From Devosia sp. Root635 (GTDB lineage: Bacteria > Pseudomonadota > Alphaproteobacteria > Rhizobiales > Devosiaceae), in NCBI RefSeq assembly GCF_001427605.1, contig NZ_LMGZ01000018.1, positions 186,001 through 250,000 on the forward strand: a stretch of 64,000 bases of DNA, in the 5' to 3' direction. Below are positions 1 through 8,366 of the stretch, piece by piece (within the stretch, counting starts at the first letter, position 1; each line of letters starts with the position of its first letter). The notes under the pieces are model-generated. The model made no database searches. It worked only from the letters and a program-made list of their open reading frames with translations, and was not told where the DNA came from. A program made the translations under genes and the position numbers.

Positions 1-124
1 AAATGCCGCCGACATAGACCGGGTCGCGCTCGACGATCGCGACGCTGCGGCCCGCTTTGGTCAGCTCATAGGCTGCGGTCAGCCCTGCCGGACCCGCGCC
101 GATGATGAGGGTTTCGACATGCAT
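1..124 (-). CDS. NAD(P)/FAD-dependent oxidoreductase, N-terminal fragment
   Basis: Only the first 41 codons are in the window; the gene runs off the left edge. The N-terminus is a Rossmann FAD-binding beta-alpha-beta unit: GAGPAGL at residues 9-15 and the ribose-binding acidic residue Glu32, then a VGG turn at 38-40. This pattern fits flavoprotein amine oxidase or UDP-galactopyranose mutase-like oxidoreductases. Its ATG overlaps the stop of the upstream GtrA gene (TGATG), so the two are probably co-translated. Such pairs are common in polysaccharide or lipid-linked sugar pathways, but the substrate cannot be told from this fragment. Confidence 0.75.
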   Translation of the reverse strand, partial: MHVETLIIGAGPAGLTAAYELTKAGRSVAIVERDPVYVGGI

Positions 125-594
125 CAGGGGACCACCGTTCTGCGGCTGGCAAGCCAGTTGAAAAGGCCCCCCGCGAAGGAAACATGCTTGTGGGCGAGGA
201 ACGAATAGATGGTGACGATGCCGATGGCACCCAGATGGGCAAGCCGCTCGGCCGCTGCGCCGACGGGCAGCATGCCGAGCCAGTTGGCCAAAGCAGGCAG
301 GGCGAACAATGCGACCAGCGCGTAGGCCACGGCCAGGCGCAGCGCGAGCGTCGTCAGGGAAACCAGTACGAAGCTGGTGAATTGCTGGTGGGCTGGGCGC
401 TCATCGACGGTAAAGACGAAGCGGCGGGAGAGCCCGAAATTGACGCACATGCCGGCGAAGGCGCCCAGGGCGATGGTCGCGGCAAAGAAAACCGGCTGAT
501 GTAGCAGGTCGAGCGACAGCAAAAACTGGACCAGCGCGATATCGAGGCAGGTCGCAGCGCCGGCGGTCAGCAGGTATCGCGCAAATGAAAGCAA
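124..594 (-). CDS. GtrA family membrane protein
   Basis: The 156-residue protein has the usual GtrA length and about four hydrophobic segments. It begins with MLSFARYLLTAGAATCLD, has a conserved Asn-Phe in the second helix region (VNFGLSRRFVF), and ends in a short basic tail. GtrA proteins are small integral membrane proteins linked to flipping or use of polyprenyl-phosphate sugars in surface glycan modification. The start codon of the downstream FAD oxidoreductase overlaps its stop, so this is a two-gene unit. The family is clear; the role here is inferred from the family. Confidence 0.85.
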   Translation of the reverse strand: MLSFARYLLTAGAATCLDIALVQFLLSLDLLHQPVFFAATIALGAFAGMCVNFGLSRRFVFTVDERPAHQQFTSFVLVSLTTLALRLAVAYALVALFALPALANWLGMLPVGAAAERLAHLGAIGIVTIYSFLAHKHVSFAGGLFNWLASRRTVVP

Positions 595-703
595 GAAAAA
601 CCGCCGGGCCGATTCGAGAAAGGATTGTTCTTCCTCGGAAATCTAGCCCGCAACGGCTTAACAAAAAGTCATTTTGACCGTCGCAGAAGCGACATGATGG
701 CCC

Positions 704-787
704 TTAGACGGGAACCGAGGCATAGGCCGCGAAAAGCAGGCCGAGGGTAGCGAAGAACATGACCGAGAGCGAGATGGTTTTGAGCAT
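704..787 (-). CDS. Putative 27-residue single-span membrane peptide
   Basis: Between gtrA and purS the minus strand has ATG then 26 codons then TAA. It reads MLKTISLSVMFFATLGLL and onwards, ending ASVPV: two N-terminal polar residues, a lysine and about 18 hydrophobic residues, which is a plausible single transmembrane helix. It fills an otherwise empty 248-base gap. The Shine-Dalgarno match is weak. I do not recognise a family. It could be chance, but the uniformly hydrophobic composition and alphaproteobacterial codon choice favour a real small protein. Confidence 0.4.
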   Translation of the reverse strand: MLKTISLSVMFFATLGLLFAAYASVPV

Positions 788-842
788 GGCAGAAGGGTCC
801 TGCGCCGGGGCATGGCGCGACATAAGTTATCGCCCAGAGGCG

Positions 843-1085
843 TTAATTTGAGATTTCGACCGCGTAGTTTTCGATCACGGTATTGGCCAGCAGCTTTTCA
901 CACATGCTGTTGAGTTGAGAACGCGCCGCCTCGATGTCGGTTCCGTCGAGGACCAGGTCGAAGACCTTGCCCTGTCGCACGGATGCAACACCGGCAAAGG
1001 CAAGGCTGCGAAGCGAACCTTCGATGGCCTGACCCTGGGGGTCAAGCACGCCGGCCTTGAGGGTGACGGTGACGCGCGCTTTCAT
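843..1085 (-). CDS. purS: Phosphoribosylformylglycinamidine synthase subunit PurS
   Basis: The 80-residue protein matches the size and pattern of PurS: MKARVTVTLKAGVLDPQG at the start, then the VASVRQGKVFDLVL strand and a C-terminal ENYAVEI. PurS is the small subunit that joins PurQ and PurL in the ammonia-channelling FGAM synthase of purine synthesis (cytosol). I chose the second of two in-frame ATGs (1085 rather than 1091) because an AGGG sits seven bases upstream and family members begin at this point. It follows purC almost directly. purQ and purL, often next in related genomes, do not follow here. Confidence 0.9.
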   Translation of the reverse strand: MKARVTVTLKAGVLDPQGQAIEGSLRSLAFAGVASVRQGKVFDLVLDGTDIEAARSQLNSMCEKLLANTVIENYAVEISN

Positions 1086-1094
1086 GGCCATACC

Positions 1095-1859
1095 CTACTG
1101 CACGAGACGCGGACCGGTGGTCAGCGCATTGTCGGTTTCGACCAGGATGCCCAGGCGCTGGGCGACTTCGCGATAGTTCTCGATGAGACCGCCGAGGTTT
1201 TCGCGGAAGCGGTCCTTGTCCATCTTGTTGCGGGTCTTGATGTCCCACAGACGGCAGCTATCGGGGCTGATCTCGTCGGCCAGCACGATGCGCATCAGGT
1301 CGCCCTCGTAGAGGCGGCCGCATTCGATCTTGAAATCGACGAGCTGGATGCCGACGCCCATGAACAGGCCGGTCAGGAAGTCGTTGACGCGGATGGCCAG
1401 GCTCATGATGTCGTCGAGCTCGGCCGGCGTGGCCCAGCCGAAGGCGGTGATGTGCTCTTCGCTGACCATGGGGTCATGCAGGGCATCATCCTTGTAGCAG
1501 AATTCGATGATCGAGCGCGGAAGCTGGGTGCCCGGCTCGAGGCCGAGGCGCTTGACCAGCGAGCCGGCGGCATAGTTGCGCACGATGATCTCGAGCGGGA
1601 TGATCTCGACTTCCTTGATGAGCTGCTCGCGCATGTTGATGCGGCGGAGGAAGTGAGTCGGGATGCCCAGGCCGTTGAGCTTGGTGAAGACGAACTCGGA
1701 AATCCGGTTGTTGAGCACGCCCTTGCCATCGATGATTTCGTGGCGCGCGCCGTCCCCGGCGGTTGTATCGTCCTTGAAATACTGAACCAGAGTGCCCGGC
1801 TCAGGACCTTCGAACAGGATCTTGGCCTTGCCCTCGTAGATTTTGCGACGACGGTTCAT
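1095..1859 (-). CDS. purC: Phosphoribosylaminoimidazole-succinocarboxamide synthase (SAICAR synthetase)
   Basis: The 254-residue protein is a standard-length PurC. It carries the ATP-binding start [11 protein letters not shown], the [15 protein letters not shown] stretch, and the substrate-binding [11 protein letters not shown] near residue 200. It ligates aspartate to CAIR using ATP in purine synthesis. The reading frame stays open further upstream, but the chosen ATG at 1859 gives the family N-terminus ([11 protein letters not shown]) and the upstream extension looks non-coding. It is transcribed with purS and divergently from the DUF1476 gene, leaving about 220 bases for both promoters. 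Confidence 0.95.
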   Translation of the reverse strand: MNRRRKIYEGKAKILFEGPEPGTLVQYFKDDTTAGDGARHEIIDGKGVLNNRISEFVFTKLNGLGIPTHFLRRINMREQLIKEVEIIPLEIIVRNYAAGSLVKRLGLEPGTQLPRSIIEFCYKDDALHDPMVSEEHITAFGWATPAELDDIMSLAIRVNDFLTGLFMGVGIQLVDFKIECGRLYEGDLMRIVLADEISPDSCRLWDIKTRNKMDKDRFRENLGGLIENYREVAQRLGILVETDNALTTGPRLVQ

Positions 1860-2080
1860 TGGGAATCCGGGACCGTTGGAAGAGGGAGAATTTGGCCGCT
1901 TCATGCGCCAGAAGTGAGCAAAAAGGCAAGCTCTTTTGCATGACGGACCTGGATGGCCGCCCACGACGCCGTGCATAAGGTCGCAGCGCCCCCGATGCCG
2001 TTGATTTGGCGTGCCGAACCGCCTATGTCGATGGGAAAGCGCCGGACAGGCGGCAAGAGTCAAGCCAGCGGGAGAGTTGC

Positions 2081-2404
2081 ATGAGCCAGTTCGAGGATCG
2101 GCAGAAGGGCCAGGAAGCCAAGTTCGCCTTCGACGCCGAAAAGAAGTTCAAGGCGGAAGCCCGCCGCAACAAGCTGGTGGGCATCTGGGCCGCCGAGCTG
2201 ATGAGCCTCACTGGCGATGACGCCAAGGCCTATGCCGCCGATGTCGTGGCTGCCGATTTCGAGGAAGCCGGCGACGAGGACGTATTCCGCAAGGTTTCCG
2301 CCGATCTCAAGGCCAAGGGCCTCAGCGTCGGCGACGACGTGATTCGCCAGAAGATGGCGCAACTGGTGCAGGTCGCCAACGAGCAGATCGCCGCCGAAGG
2401 CTGA
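2081..2404 (+). CDS. DUF1476 family protein (F1-ATPase inhibitor zeta-like)
   Basis: The 107-residue, highly charged, mostly helical protein begins [18 protein letters not shown], the signature of the DUF1476 family. In Paracoccus and relatives members of this family are the zeta subunit that binds and inhibits the F1 part of ATP synthase. A GGGAGAG Shine-Dalgarno lies just before the ATG at 2081. It is divergent from purC and followed by a strong terminator. Location next to pur genes is typical in Rhizobiales. Function as an ATPase inhibitor is family knowledge, not shown here. Confidence 0.88.
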   Translation: MSQFEDRQKGQEAKFAFDAEKKFKAEARRNKLVGIWAAELMSLTGDDAKAYAADVVAADFEEAGDEDVFRKVSADLKAKGLSVGDDVIRQKMAQLVQVANEQIAAEG

Positions 2405-2424
2405 TCCATCCGCCATGTATGCAC

Positions 2425-2455
2425 AAGGGGAGCCGGCTTCGCCGGTTCCCCTTTT
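2425..2455 (+). terminator. Rho-independent terminator after DUF1476 gene
   Basis: A 13-base arm AAGGGGAGCCGGC pairs with GCCGGTTCCCCTT across a short loop (one G-U pair), followed by a T run. It lies 21 bases after the DUF1476 stop and just before the convergent DUF1344 gene, so it could serve both. Confidence 0.85.
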
Positions 2456-2467
2456 TGCTGGCTGCGC

Positions 2468-2749
2468 TCAGCCGATGTCGATGGCGGTCACGTCGTGGGC
2501 GCTGCCATCCATTTTCCAGTGCACCGTCACCTTGTCGCCCGTCTTGAGGTCCGGCGCCTTGAAGGTCGGCGGCAGGTAGTACCAGGAGCCGTCGGCCAGC
2601 TCGAGCGAATGCGCCGAGCTGTTGAAGAATTTGACCGTGCCGGCGATGGTCTGTTCCCCGGCCGGCGTCGGCACGCTGGTTGCCGCGAAGGCGGCGCCGG
2701 GTGCGACGGCGAGCAGGGCGATGATGGCGGGAACGATGAGTTTGCGCAT
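2468..2749 (-). CDS. DUF1344 family secreted protein
   Basis: The 93-residue protein has a signal peptide (MRKLIVPAIIALLAVAPGAAFA, cleavage after about residue 22). A mature domain of about 70 residues follows, with GTVKFFNSSAHSLELADG, a small beta-barrel pattern of the DUF1344 family. It is probably periplasmic. I chose the ATG at 2749 over an upstream ATG because GGAGA lies eight bases before it. It is monocistronic, with roughly 230 bases upstream that are free of recognisable genes. Function unknown. Confidence 0.75.
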   Translation of the reverse strand: MRKLIVPAIIALLAVAPGAAFAATSVPTPAGEQTIAGTVKFFNSSAHSLELADGSWYYLPPTFKAPDLKTGDKVTVHWKMDGSAHDVTAIDIG

Positions 2750-2979
2750 GATGATAGTCTCCATGAGACGGATCGGGCCGTGCGCGGCCCTTTGTTGGCC
2801 GATTTTCGGGGGGCGTCGCGTCGCGGGATTCTGGTGATCCCGCCGGCGTCTCCAAACCGGCGAGAGGTGGTTTAGGCGCGCCGCGACAGGTGCTCAAGTT
2901 AAGAAGATTTAATCCCGATGGCGGCCAATTCTGCCAAGATTTGGGGCAGGTGGGCGCCTTTGCGGCAGAGAGGTGGCGA

Positions 2980-3390
2980 TCAGCCGACCCGCATGCCCAT
3001 GCCGATGGATTCGGGCATAACGGGCGCGAAGCCATATTTGGCATAGAGATATTGCGCATCGCCGTCGGCGATGAGGCTGACATAGGCGCTGGCCGGGGCA
3101 TGGGCGCGCAGGTGATCGACCAGGGCGGCGACGATGCGTTTGCCGAGCCCGCGGCCCTGGTGGTTCGGTTCGAGCGCGATATCAACGATCTGGAATGCGG
3201 TGCCGCCATCGCCGATGACGCGGCCCATGCCGATCGTCTTTCCCTCATGCCGGATGGTCACGGCATACCAGGTGTTGGGCAGGCCGGCCTCGGCTGCCGC
3301 CAGGGATTTCTCGCTCAGTCCCGCCACCCTGCGCAGGCGGCGATAGTCCTTGACGCTGGGCGTGCCTGATATCAACTCGTAATCGCTCAT
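2980..3390 (-). CDS. GNAT family N-acetyltransferase
   Basis: The 136-residue protein has a single GNAT fold. The acetyl-CoA pyrophosphate loop is NHQGRGLGKRIV near residue 85, following the strand VDIALEP, and the C-terminal YLYAKYGFAPV forms the usual final motif. The acceptor substrate is not evident. The start at 3390 overlaps the stop of the upstream serine hydrolase by four bases (ATGA), making it the last gene of a GNAT, hydrolase, GNAT run behind purB. Confidence 0.85.
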   Translation of the reverse strand: MSDYELISGTPSVKDYRRLRRVAGLSEKSLAAAEAGLPNTWYAVTIRHEGKTIGMGRVIGDGGTAFQIVDIALEPNHQGRGLGKRIVAALVDHLRAHAPASAYVSLIADGDAQYLYAKYGFAPVMPESIGMGMRVG

Positions 3391-3938
3391 CTCAGCCTCT
3401 GCATCAGGCGGGTGAACATCAGCAGACCCTCGGGCCAGGGGCCATGGCCGGAATCGATGTTGATATGGCCGGCTTCGCCCGCCTGGTGGAAGTCCGAGCC
3501 CCAGCAGGTGGCAAACTCGACCGCGCGGTCGAGCGAGACATAGGGGTCGTTGCTCGACGCCACCACCATGGAGGGGAAGGGCAGCGGATCGCGCGGGATC
3601 GGGCGGAAGATGTGGGTTTCCTCCGGCGCGGCAGGGCTCAGTTCCACATCGGTCGGCGCGACGAGAAAGGCGCCGCGGACATTTTCGGGCAGCAGCGGCG
3701 CCGCGTGGGCGACGGCGGTAACCGCCAGCGAATGGGCAACCAAAACCACCGGCCGCAAGGTCAGCCGCGCCGCCTGGTCGATGGTGGCGACCCAATCGTC
3801 AAGGTCGGGCTCGAACCAGTCGGCCTGCTCCACCACGGCTGCATTGGCCATGCGTTCCGCCCAGCGCATCTGCCAGTGACCGGGCTTGGAGCCACCGAGG
3901 CCCGGCAGGACGAGGATGTCGCATTCCGAGATTTTCAT
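3387..3938 (-). CDS. RBBP9/YdeN-type serine hydrolase
   Basis: The 183-residue protein is a small alpha/beta hydrolase of the RBBP9/YdeN type. It has the family start LPGLGGSKPGHWQMRW, nucleophile Ser in VAHSLAV (about residue 71), Asp in SSNDPYVS and a C-terminal His in the AGHINIDSGHGPWPEG region. These are cytosolic serine hydrolases of mostly unknown substrate. It overlaps both neighbouring GNAT genes by four bases, which suggests translational coupling. Confidence 0.88.
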   Translation of the reverse strand: MKISECDILVLPGLGGSKPGHWQMRWAERMANAAVVEQADWFEPDLDDWVATIDQAARLTLRPVVLVAHSLAVTAVAHAAPLLPENVRGAFLVAPTDVELSPAAPEETHIFRPIPRDPLPFPSMVVASSNDPYVSLDRAVEFATCWGSDFHQAGEAGHINIDSGHGPWPEGLLMFTRLMQRLR

Positions 3939-4345
3939 GAGCGGTCGGTCCTCGGTCGCCAGAACCCGTTGGCCGGCTCCATGCCGATATTCCGGTAGAA
4001 ACCGACGGCTTCCTGGTCGGCCATCAGGGCGATGCCGATGCGCGGCCCGAGCAGCTCCGCTGCCTTGTCGAGAATCGCCCGGCCGATGCCACGACCTTGG
4101 TGGCTGTCGCGCACCGCCAATTCGGCGCAGTAGCAGATCCAGGCATGATCGGTGATGCAGCGGGCGAGGCCGACCAGTGTGCCATCGTCATCGCGAGCAG
4201 TGACGACAAAATTGGCACCGTCGAGCATGGCCTGGATGCGCGCCGTATTGGCCAGCGGCCGCCGGTCGCGCATGATCGTCCGGCCGACAACGCTGACATA
4301 GTCCTCGACGGTAAGGCCGGTTTCCTGGGTGCAGATGATCGCCAT
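3935..4345 (-). CDS. GNAT family N-acetyltransferase
   Basis: The 136-residue GNAT protein has the CoA-binding loop SHQGRGIGRAILDKA at about residues 80-95 and a C-terminal EAVGFYRNIGMEP. It is about the same length as the GNAT gene two positions downstream, but they are clearly different sequences, not a recent duplication. Its ATG overlaps the purB stop by one base (TAATG), so it is read from the purB transcript. The substrate is unknown. Confidence 0.85.
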   Translation of the reverse strand: MAIICTQETGLTVEDYVSVVGRTIMRDRRPLANTARIQAMLDGANFVVTARDDDGTLVGLARCITDHAWICYCAELAVRDSHQGRGIGRAILDKAAELLGPRIGIALMADQEAVGFYRNIGMEPANGFWRPRTDRS

Positions 4346-5679
4346 TACGCCTCGCCGAAGACCCGTCGGAAGATCGTATCGACATGCTTGAGGTGATAGG
4401 CATCGTCGAACATGGCGTCGATTTGCGCATCATCAAGAGTCACTTGCGGGTCATCCTTGAGGTTTCGGGCGAACTGGCCGGCGCGATCGCCGCGCATTTC
4501 CCACACCTTCATGGCGTTGCGCTGCACAGCGGCATAGCTGTCTTCTCTGGAGTAGCCGGCCTGGGTCAGCGCCAGCAGCATGCGCTGGGAATTGTGCAGC
4601 CCGCCGAGCAGATCGAGGTTTTTCCGCATATTCTCGGGATAGACCACCAGCTTGTCGATGACGCCGGTGAGGCGGGCCAGGGCGAAATCGAGAGTCACGG
4701 TGGCGTCGGGGCCGATCATGCGTTCGACCGAGGAGTGCGAAATATCGCGCTCGTGCCACAGGGCAACGTTTTCCAGCGCCGGGGTCACCATGCCGCGCAC
4801 CAGGCGGGCGAGGCCGGTGAGGTTTTCCGTGAGCACCGGATTGCGCTTGTGCGGCATGGCCGAGCTGCCCTTCTGGCCGGGGGAGAAGAATTCCTCGGCC
4901 TCCAGAACTTCGGTTCGCTGCAGATGGCGGATTTCCACCGCGACGCGCTCGATGGAACTGGCGACGACGCCCAGCGTGGCGAAGAACATGGCATGGCGGT
5001 CGCGCGGGATGACCTGGGTCGAGACCGGTTCGACGCTCAGCCCCAGCTTTTCCGCCACGTATTCTTCGACCTGCGGATCGATATTGGCGAAGCTGCCGAT
5101 GGCGCCGGAGATGGCAGCGGTGGCGATTTCGGCGCGGGCGGCGACGAGACGGGCGCGGTTGCGGGTGAATTCGGCATAGGCCTCGGCCAGCTTGACGCCG
5201 AAGGTGGTCGGCTCGGCATGGATGCCATGGCTGCGGCCGATGGTGATGGTGTTCTTGTGCTCGAAGGCGCGGCGCTTGAGCGCGGCCAGCAGCGCATCGA
5301 CATCGGCGATGAGAAGGTCGGCGGCGCGGGCCATCTGCACCGACAGGGTGGTGTCGAGAATGTCCGAAGAGGTCATCCCCTGATGCACGAAACGGGCATC
5401 GGGGCCGACGATTTCGCTGAGATGGGTCAGGAAGGCGATGACGTCATGCTTGGTGGTGCGCTCGATTTCGTCGATGCGGGCCACGTCAAAGCCATAGTCA
5501 CCCTTCTCGGCCTTGCGGGCATTCATCACGTCCCAGATGTTCTGCGCCGATTCCTTCGGCACCACGCCCAGCTCGGCCAGTTTTGTAGTGGCGTGCGCCT
5601 CGATCTCGAACCAGATGGCGAAGCGGGTCTCCGATGACCAGATATCGACCATTTCAGGGCGGGAGTAGCGCGGAATCAT
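4345..5679 (-). CDS. purB: Adenylosuccinate lyase
   Basis: The 444-residue protein has the fumarase/aspartase superfamily signature GSSAMPHKRNP near residue 263, the catalytic His region TSSDILDTTLSVQ, and the N-terminus MIPRYSRPEMVDIWS typical of PurB. It cleaves SAICAR (the product of PurC, encoded at 1095-1859) and adenylosuccinate in purine and AMP synthesis. The gene follows rpe by 30 bases and is followed without a gap by GNAT, hydrolase and GNAT genes. Confidence 0.96.
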   Translation of the reverse strand: MIPRYSRPEMVDIWSSETRFAIWFEIEAHATTKLAELGVVPKESAQNIWDVMNARKAEKGDYGFDVARIDEIERTTKHDVIAFLTHLSEIVGPDARFVHQGMTSSDILDTTLSVQMARAADLLIADVDALLAALKRRAFEHKNTITIGRSHGIHAEPTTFGVKLAEAYAEFTRNRARLVAARAEIATAAISGAIGSFANIDPQVEEYVAEKLGLSVEPVSTQVIPRDRHAMFFATLGVVASSIERVAVEIRHLQRTEVLEAEEFFSPGQKGSSAMPHKRNPVLTENLTGLARLVRGMVTPALENVALWHERDISHSSVERMIGPDATVTLDFALARLTGVIDKLVVYPENMRKNLDLLGGLHNSQRMLLALTQAGYSREDSYAAVQRNAMKVWEMRGDRAGQFARNLKDDPQVTLDDAQIDAMFDDAYHLKHVDTIFRRVFGEA

Positions 5680-5709
5680 GGGCTTGGGCTTTCCGGTTCA
5701 GAAGGTGAT

Positions 5710-6390
5710 TCAGGCAAGGCGAGTCGAAGCGGCATTGCGGATGGCCGCTATGCGCGGCGCATAGGTGGCGGGGTCATTGCCGCCATAGACCGACGAGCCG
5801 GCAACGAACACATTGGCGCCCGCAGTGGCGATATCGCGGGCATTGTCTGATGTGACGCCGCCATCGACTTCGAGGTCGATCGGGCGATTGCCGATCAGGG
5901 CCGCCGCCTGCCTGATCTTGCTCAGGCTCTGCGGAATGAAGCTCTGGCCGCCGAAGCCGGGATTGACCGACATGACGAGCAGCAGGTCGATGTCGCCGAT
6001 GACGTTTTCCAGCGCCGAAACCGGCGTCGCCGGATTGAGCGCCACGCCGGCCTTCTTGCCCTCGGCGCGAATGGCCTGCAGCGTCCGGTGCAGATGCGGT
6101 CCGGCCTCGGCATGGACGGTGATGATATCGGCGCCCGCTTTGGCGAAGGCGGCAATGTAGGCATCGACCGGGGCGATCATCAGATGCACGTCGAAGGGCT
6201 TGGCGGTGAACTTGCGCACCGAGGCCATGACCAGCGGCCCGAAGCTGATATTGGGCACGAAATGGCCGTCCATCACATCGACATGGATATAGTCCGCGCC
6301 ACCAGCGTCGATCGACGCAATCTCCTCGCCAAGCCTGGAAAAATCGGCCGAGAGAATGGAGGGAGCAATGCGGATGGGACGGGTGGTCAT
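5710..6390 (-). CDS. rpe: Ribulose-phosphate 3-epimerase
   Basis: The 226-residue TIM-barrel protein has all Rpe motifs: APSILSADF at the start, [17 protein letters not shown] (metal and catalytic Asp), [11 protein letters not shown] and EVDGGV with the second catalytic Asp. It interconverts ribulose-5-phosphate and xylulose-5-phosphate in the pentose phosphate pathway. That matches the phosphogluconate dehydrogenase at 23758. First gene of the minus-strand run that continues into purB. Confidence 0.95.
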   Translation of the reverse strand: MTTRPIRIAPSILSADFSRLGEEIASIDAGGADYIHVDVMDGHFVPNISFGPLVMASVRKFTAKPFDVHLMIAPVDAYIAAFAKAGADIITVHAEAGPHLHRTLQAIRAEGKKAGVALNPATPVSALENVIGDIDLLLVMSVNPGFGGQSFIPQSLSKIRQAAALIGNRPIDLEVDGGVTSDNARDIATAGANVFVAGSSVYGGNDPATYAPRIAAIRNAASTRLA

Positions 6391-6478
6391 GGGGAGGGCA
6401 CCTCAGCCGCGTATGGGAACGAGGCTGCTATAGGGCCGGAGCGGGCAGGGGGCAAGGGTTGGCGATGCCGGTAGTCTC

Positions 6479-7312
6479 TCAGAAGCGCGTTTCGTTTTCG
6501 CGCGCCAGGGCGTCAAAGGCGTCAGAATCAGGAGTGTAGCGTGCGGTGGCGGAGTCCCAGCTATAGGTTACGGTGATGGTGCGGGTGCCCGGCCCCGGAG
6601 GTGCGAGATCGGTGCAGGGCCCGGTTGGGATCGTGGTCCGTTCGGTCACGATGGCCACGATATCGGCGAAGGGCGTTGCCGGGGCCGATGTCACGTCGAG
6701 GGACTGGCTGCGCTCATAGCTGCAGTTGTTTTCTCTGAATGTGGCGACGGTATCGATCAGTTCGAACCGGTCATCCCGCAGCAGAGTCAGCGCCGTCATC
6801 GCGTAGCCCTGGCTGGAATTGTGGTGCGTGCTCTGGGTTAGCAGCAGGTCGGCCCCGTCGCCAAGCGCGACAAGATATGGGGCAATGAAAGAGGTACTGC
6901 CGTCGAGGCTGGCATTGACGGCATCGAGCAGCCGCGGGGTCTCCGTGAGATCGAAGAGCGCGAGGATGGCGAGGTTGGTGACCTCATTGGCCGCAGTGCC
7001 GAAATCCAGCAGCACGGCCAATCGGGGACCGGCGGGAAGAGCGGAGATATGCAGCTGGCCGGTGGCCGCAAGTGTTACGCCCGGATCGTCCCAACCGGCC
7101 AGGTGCCTGATGTCGAGCGACTGGCCGCCCGAATAGGCGCTGCCATCGAGGACGATTCCCGGCGCGACAAACGCGATGAGGTCGGCATAGCTCCCGCCAG
7201 CCTTGCCGGGCAATGGATCCGTCGGCTCGAGGTGCGAAACCGGCTGGGCGAACGCCGCCGGGCCCGTGAAGAGCATCAGCGCCATCAGGATCGCTGCCAA
7301 TGGTTTGACCAT
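6479..7312 (-). CDS. Secreted protein of unknown function
   Basis: The 277-residue protein has a clear signal peptide (MVKPLAAILMALMLFTGPAAFA) and no later membrane segment, so it is probably periplasmic. The body is beta-rich with repeated hydrophobic/Thr segments and only two cysteines (in ENNCSYERS and TGPCTDL), which could form one disulfide. The start at 7312 was chosen because it puts the signal peptide at the N-terminus; the frame is open further upstream. I do not recognise a family. It stands alone, divergent from the DUF1127-like gene. Confidence 0.7.
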   Translation of the reverse strand: MVKPLAAILMALMLFTGPAAFAQPVSHLEPTDPLPGKAGGSYADLIAFVAPGIVLDGSAYSGGQSLDIRHLAGWDDPGVTLAATGQLHISALPAGPRLAVLLDFGTAANEVTNLAILALFDLTETPRLLDAVNASLDGSTSFIAPYLVALGDGADLLLTQSTHHNSSQGYAMTALTLLRDDRFELIDTVATFRENNCSYERSQSLDVTSAPATPFADIVAIVTERTTIPTGPCTDLAPPGPGTRTITVTYSWDSATARYTPDSDAFDALARENETRF

Positions 7313-7497
7313 CACAACCGCTCCGTGCCGTAGGAGGCAGCAGAGTAGTCGGCTTTGTCCGAAAGGTACAAGCGCCTCTGTCGGGCACACCACGTCCGGG
7401 CGGAAAGACGACGCAGATGTAACTCTCACTCGTGCGAGGGCGCCTGCTAGGTTTTGGTCATCGAAAGACCTGGCAACAGGCAATGAAGGAGACCATC

Positions 7498-7737
7498 ATG
7501 CTTACGTCGCTGTTCAACAGATACCGACTCTGGCTGCTCAAGCGCCAAACGACACGGATACTGCACGGTTTTGACGATCGGCAGCTTTATGATGTCGGTA
7601 CGGTCCGGGACGGCATAGGGGTGTTCGTCGACGAACGGGTCACGCTTGGCGGCAAGGCCGACCGCGTTGTGTCCCCCCGCTATCGGATCGGCCGGGCAAG
7701 GGTCGCGCTCGATGCCAGCAAGCAGGTGATGTCATGA
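7498..7737 (+). CDS. DUF1127-like small basic protein
   Basis: The 79-residue protein has an N-terminal amphipathic segment FNRYRLWLLKRQTTRIL, then FDDRQLYDVGTVRDGI. The latter closely follows the DUF1127 pattern in which an aromatic/basic helix leads to a L-D-R-x-L-x-D-I-G turn. The C-terminal 35 residues are additional. DUF1127 proteins are small alphaproteobacterial proteins, some linked to phosphate or stress responses and RNA. AAGGAG precedes the ATG. It ends ATGA with the start of the beta-propeller gene, so the two are coupled, which is unusual for the family. Confidence 0.65.
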   Translation: MLTSLFNRYRLWLLKRQTTRILHGFDDRQLYDVGTVRDGIGVFVDERVTLGGKADRVVSPRYRIGRARVALDASKQVMS

Positions 7738-8354
7738 ACGCCTCAGCGGAAATCATCAGCAGGTTCACTGGCAATAGCGATGGCGCGGTGAACGGCGTCA
7801 GCTTCGATGGCCGCCATATCTGGGCGGCCACCGGCGATCAGCTAAGGGCCTTCGACCCCAAGACTGGCGCGGAAGTGCGGGCAATCGATGTGGCAGCCCA
7901 TGCCGGCACCGCCTTCGACGGGCAGTATCTGTTCCAGATCGCGGATGACAGGATCCAGAAGATCGATCCCCAGACGGGCGCCGTGCTGTCCGCCATACCG
8001 GCGCCCGGCGCCGGGCGGGATTCGGGCCTGGCCTGGGCCAATGGCTCGCTCTGGGTCGGCCAATACCGCGACCAGAAGATCATCCAGATCGACCCCGAAA
8101 CGGGTGCCGTCCTGCGCAGCATCCAGACCAATCGCTTCGTGACGGGAGTGACCTGGGTCGATGGCGAACTCTGGCACGGCTATTCGAATGATGGCGATGG
8201 CGGCCTGGCGCGTATCGATCCGGCCAGCGGCAAGACCATCGCTACGCTGGACATGCCGGGAATCAGTGTGTCGGGCCTCGAGTCCGATGGCGGCGACCGC
8301 TTTTTCTGCGGCAGTGGCGAAAGTGGAGCGGTGCTGACCGTTCGCCGGGCCTGA
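7734..8354 (+). CDS. Beta-propeller protein (glutamine cyclotransferase/YVTN-like)
   Basis: The 206-residue protein consists of about five repeats of roughly 40 residues. Each contains a pattern like IDPQTGAVL or IDPETGAVL preceded by a G-x-x-L/I-W-x strand (HIWAATGDQ, SLWVGQY, ELWHGYS). This is a propeller blade pattern seen in glutaminyl cyclotransferase-like and YVTN/streptogramin-lyase-like proteins. There is no signal peptide, so it should be cytosolic. No catalytic residues can be assigned. It is translationally coupled (ATGA) to the DUF1127-like gene and convergent with the TPR/winged-helix regulator. Confidence 0.72.
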   Translation: MNASAEIISRFTGNSDGAVNGVSFDGRHIWAATGDQLRAFDPKTGAEVRAIDVAAHAGTAFDGQYLFQIADDRIQKIDPQTGAVLSAIPAPGAGRDSGLAWANGSLWVGQYRDQKIIQIDPETGAVLRSIQTNRFVTGVTWVDGELWHGYSNDGDGGLARIDPASGKTIATLDMPGISVSGLESDGGDRFFCGSGESGAVLTVRRA

Positions 8355-8366
8355 TCGCGGCGCGCT

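Noticed and set aside
2899-2912. TTAA-N6-TTAA upstream of the GNAT gene as a CtrA box
   Set aside because: The spacing is six, not seven, and it sits next to the gene's stop side.
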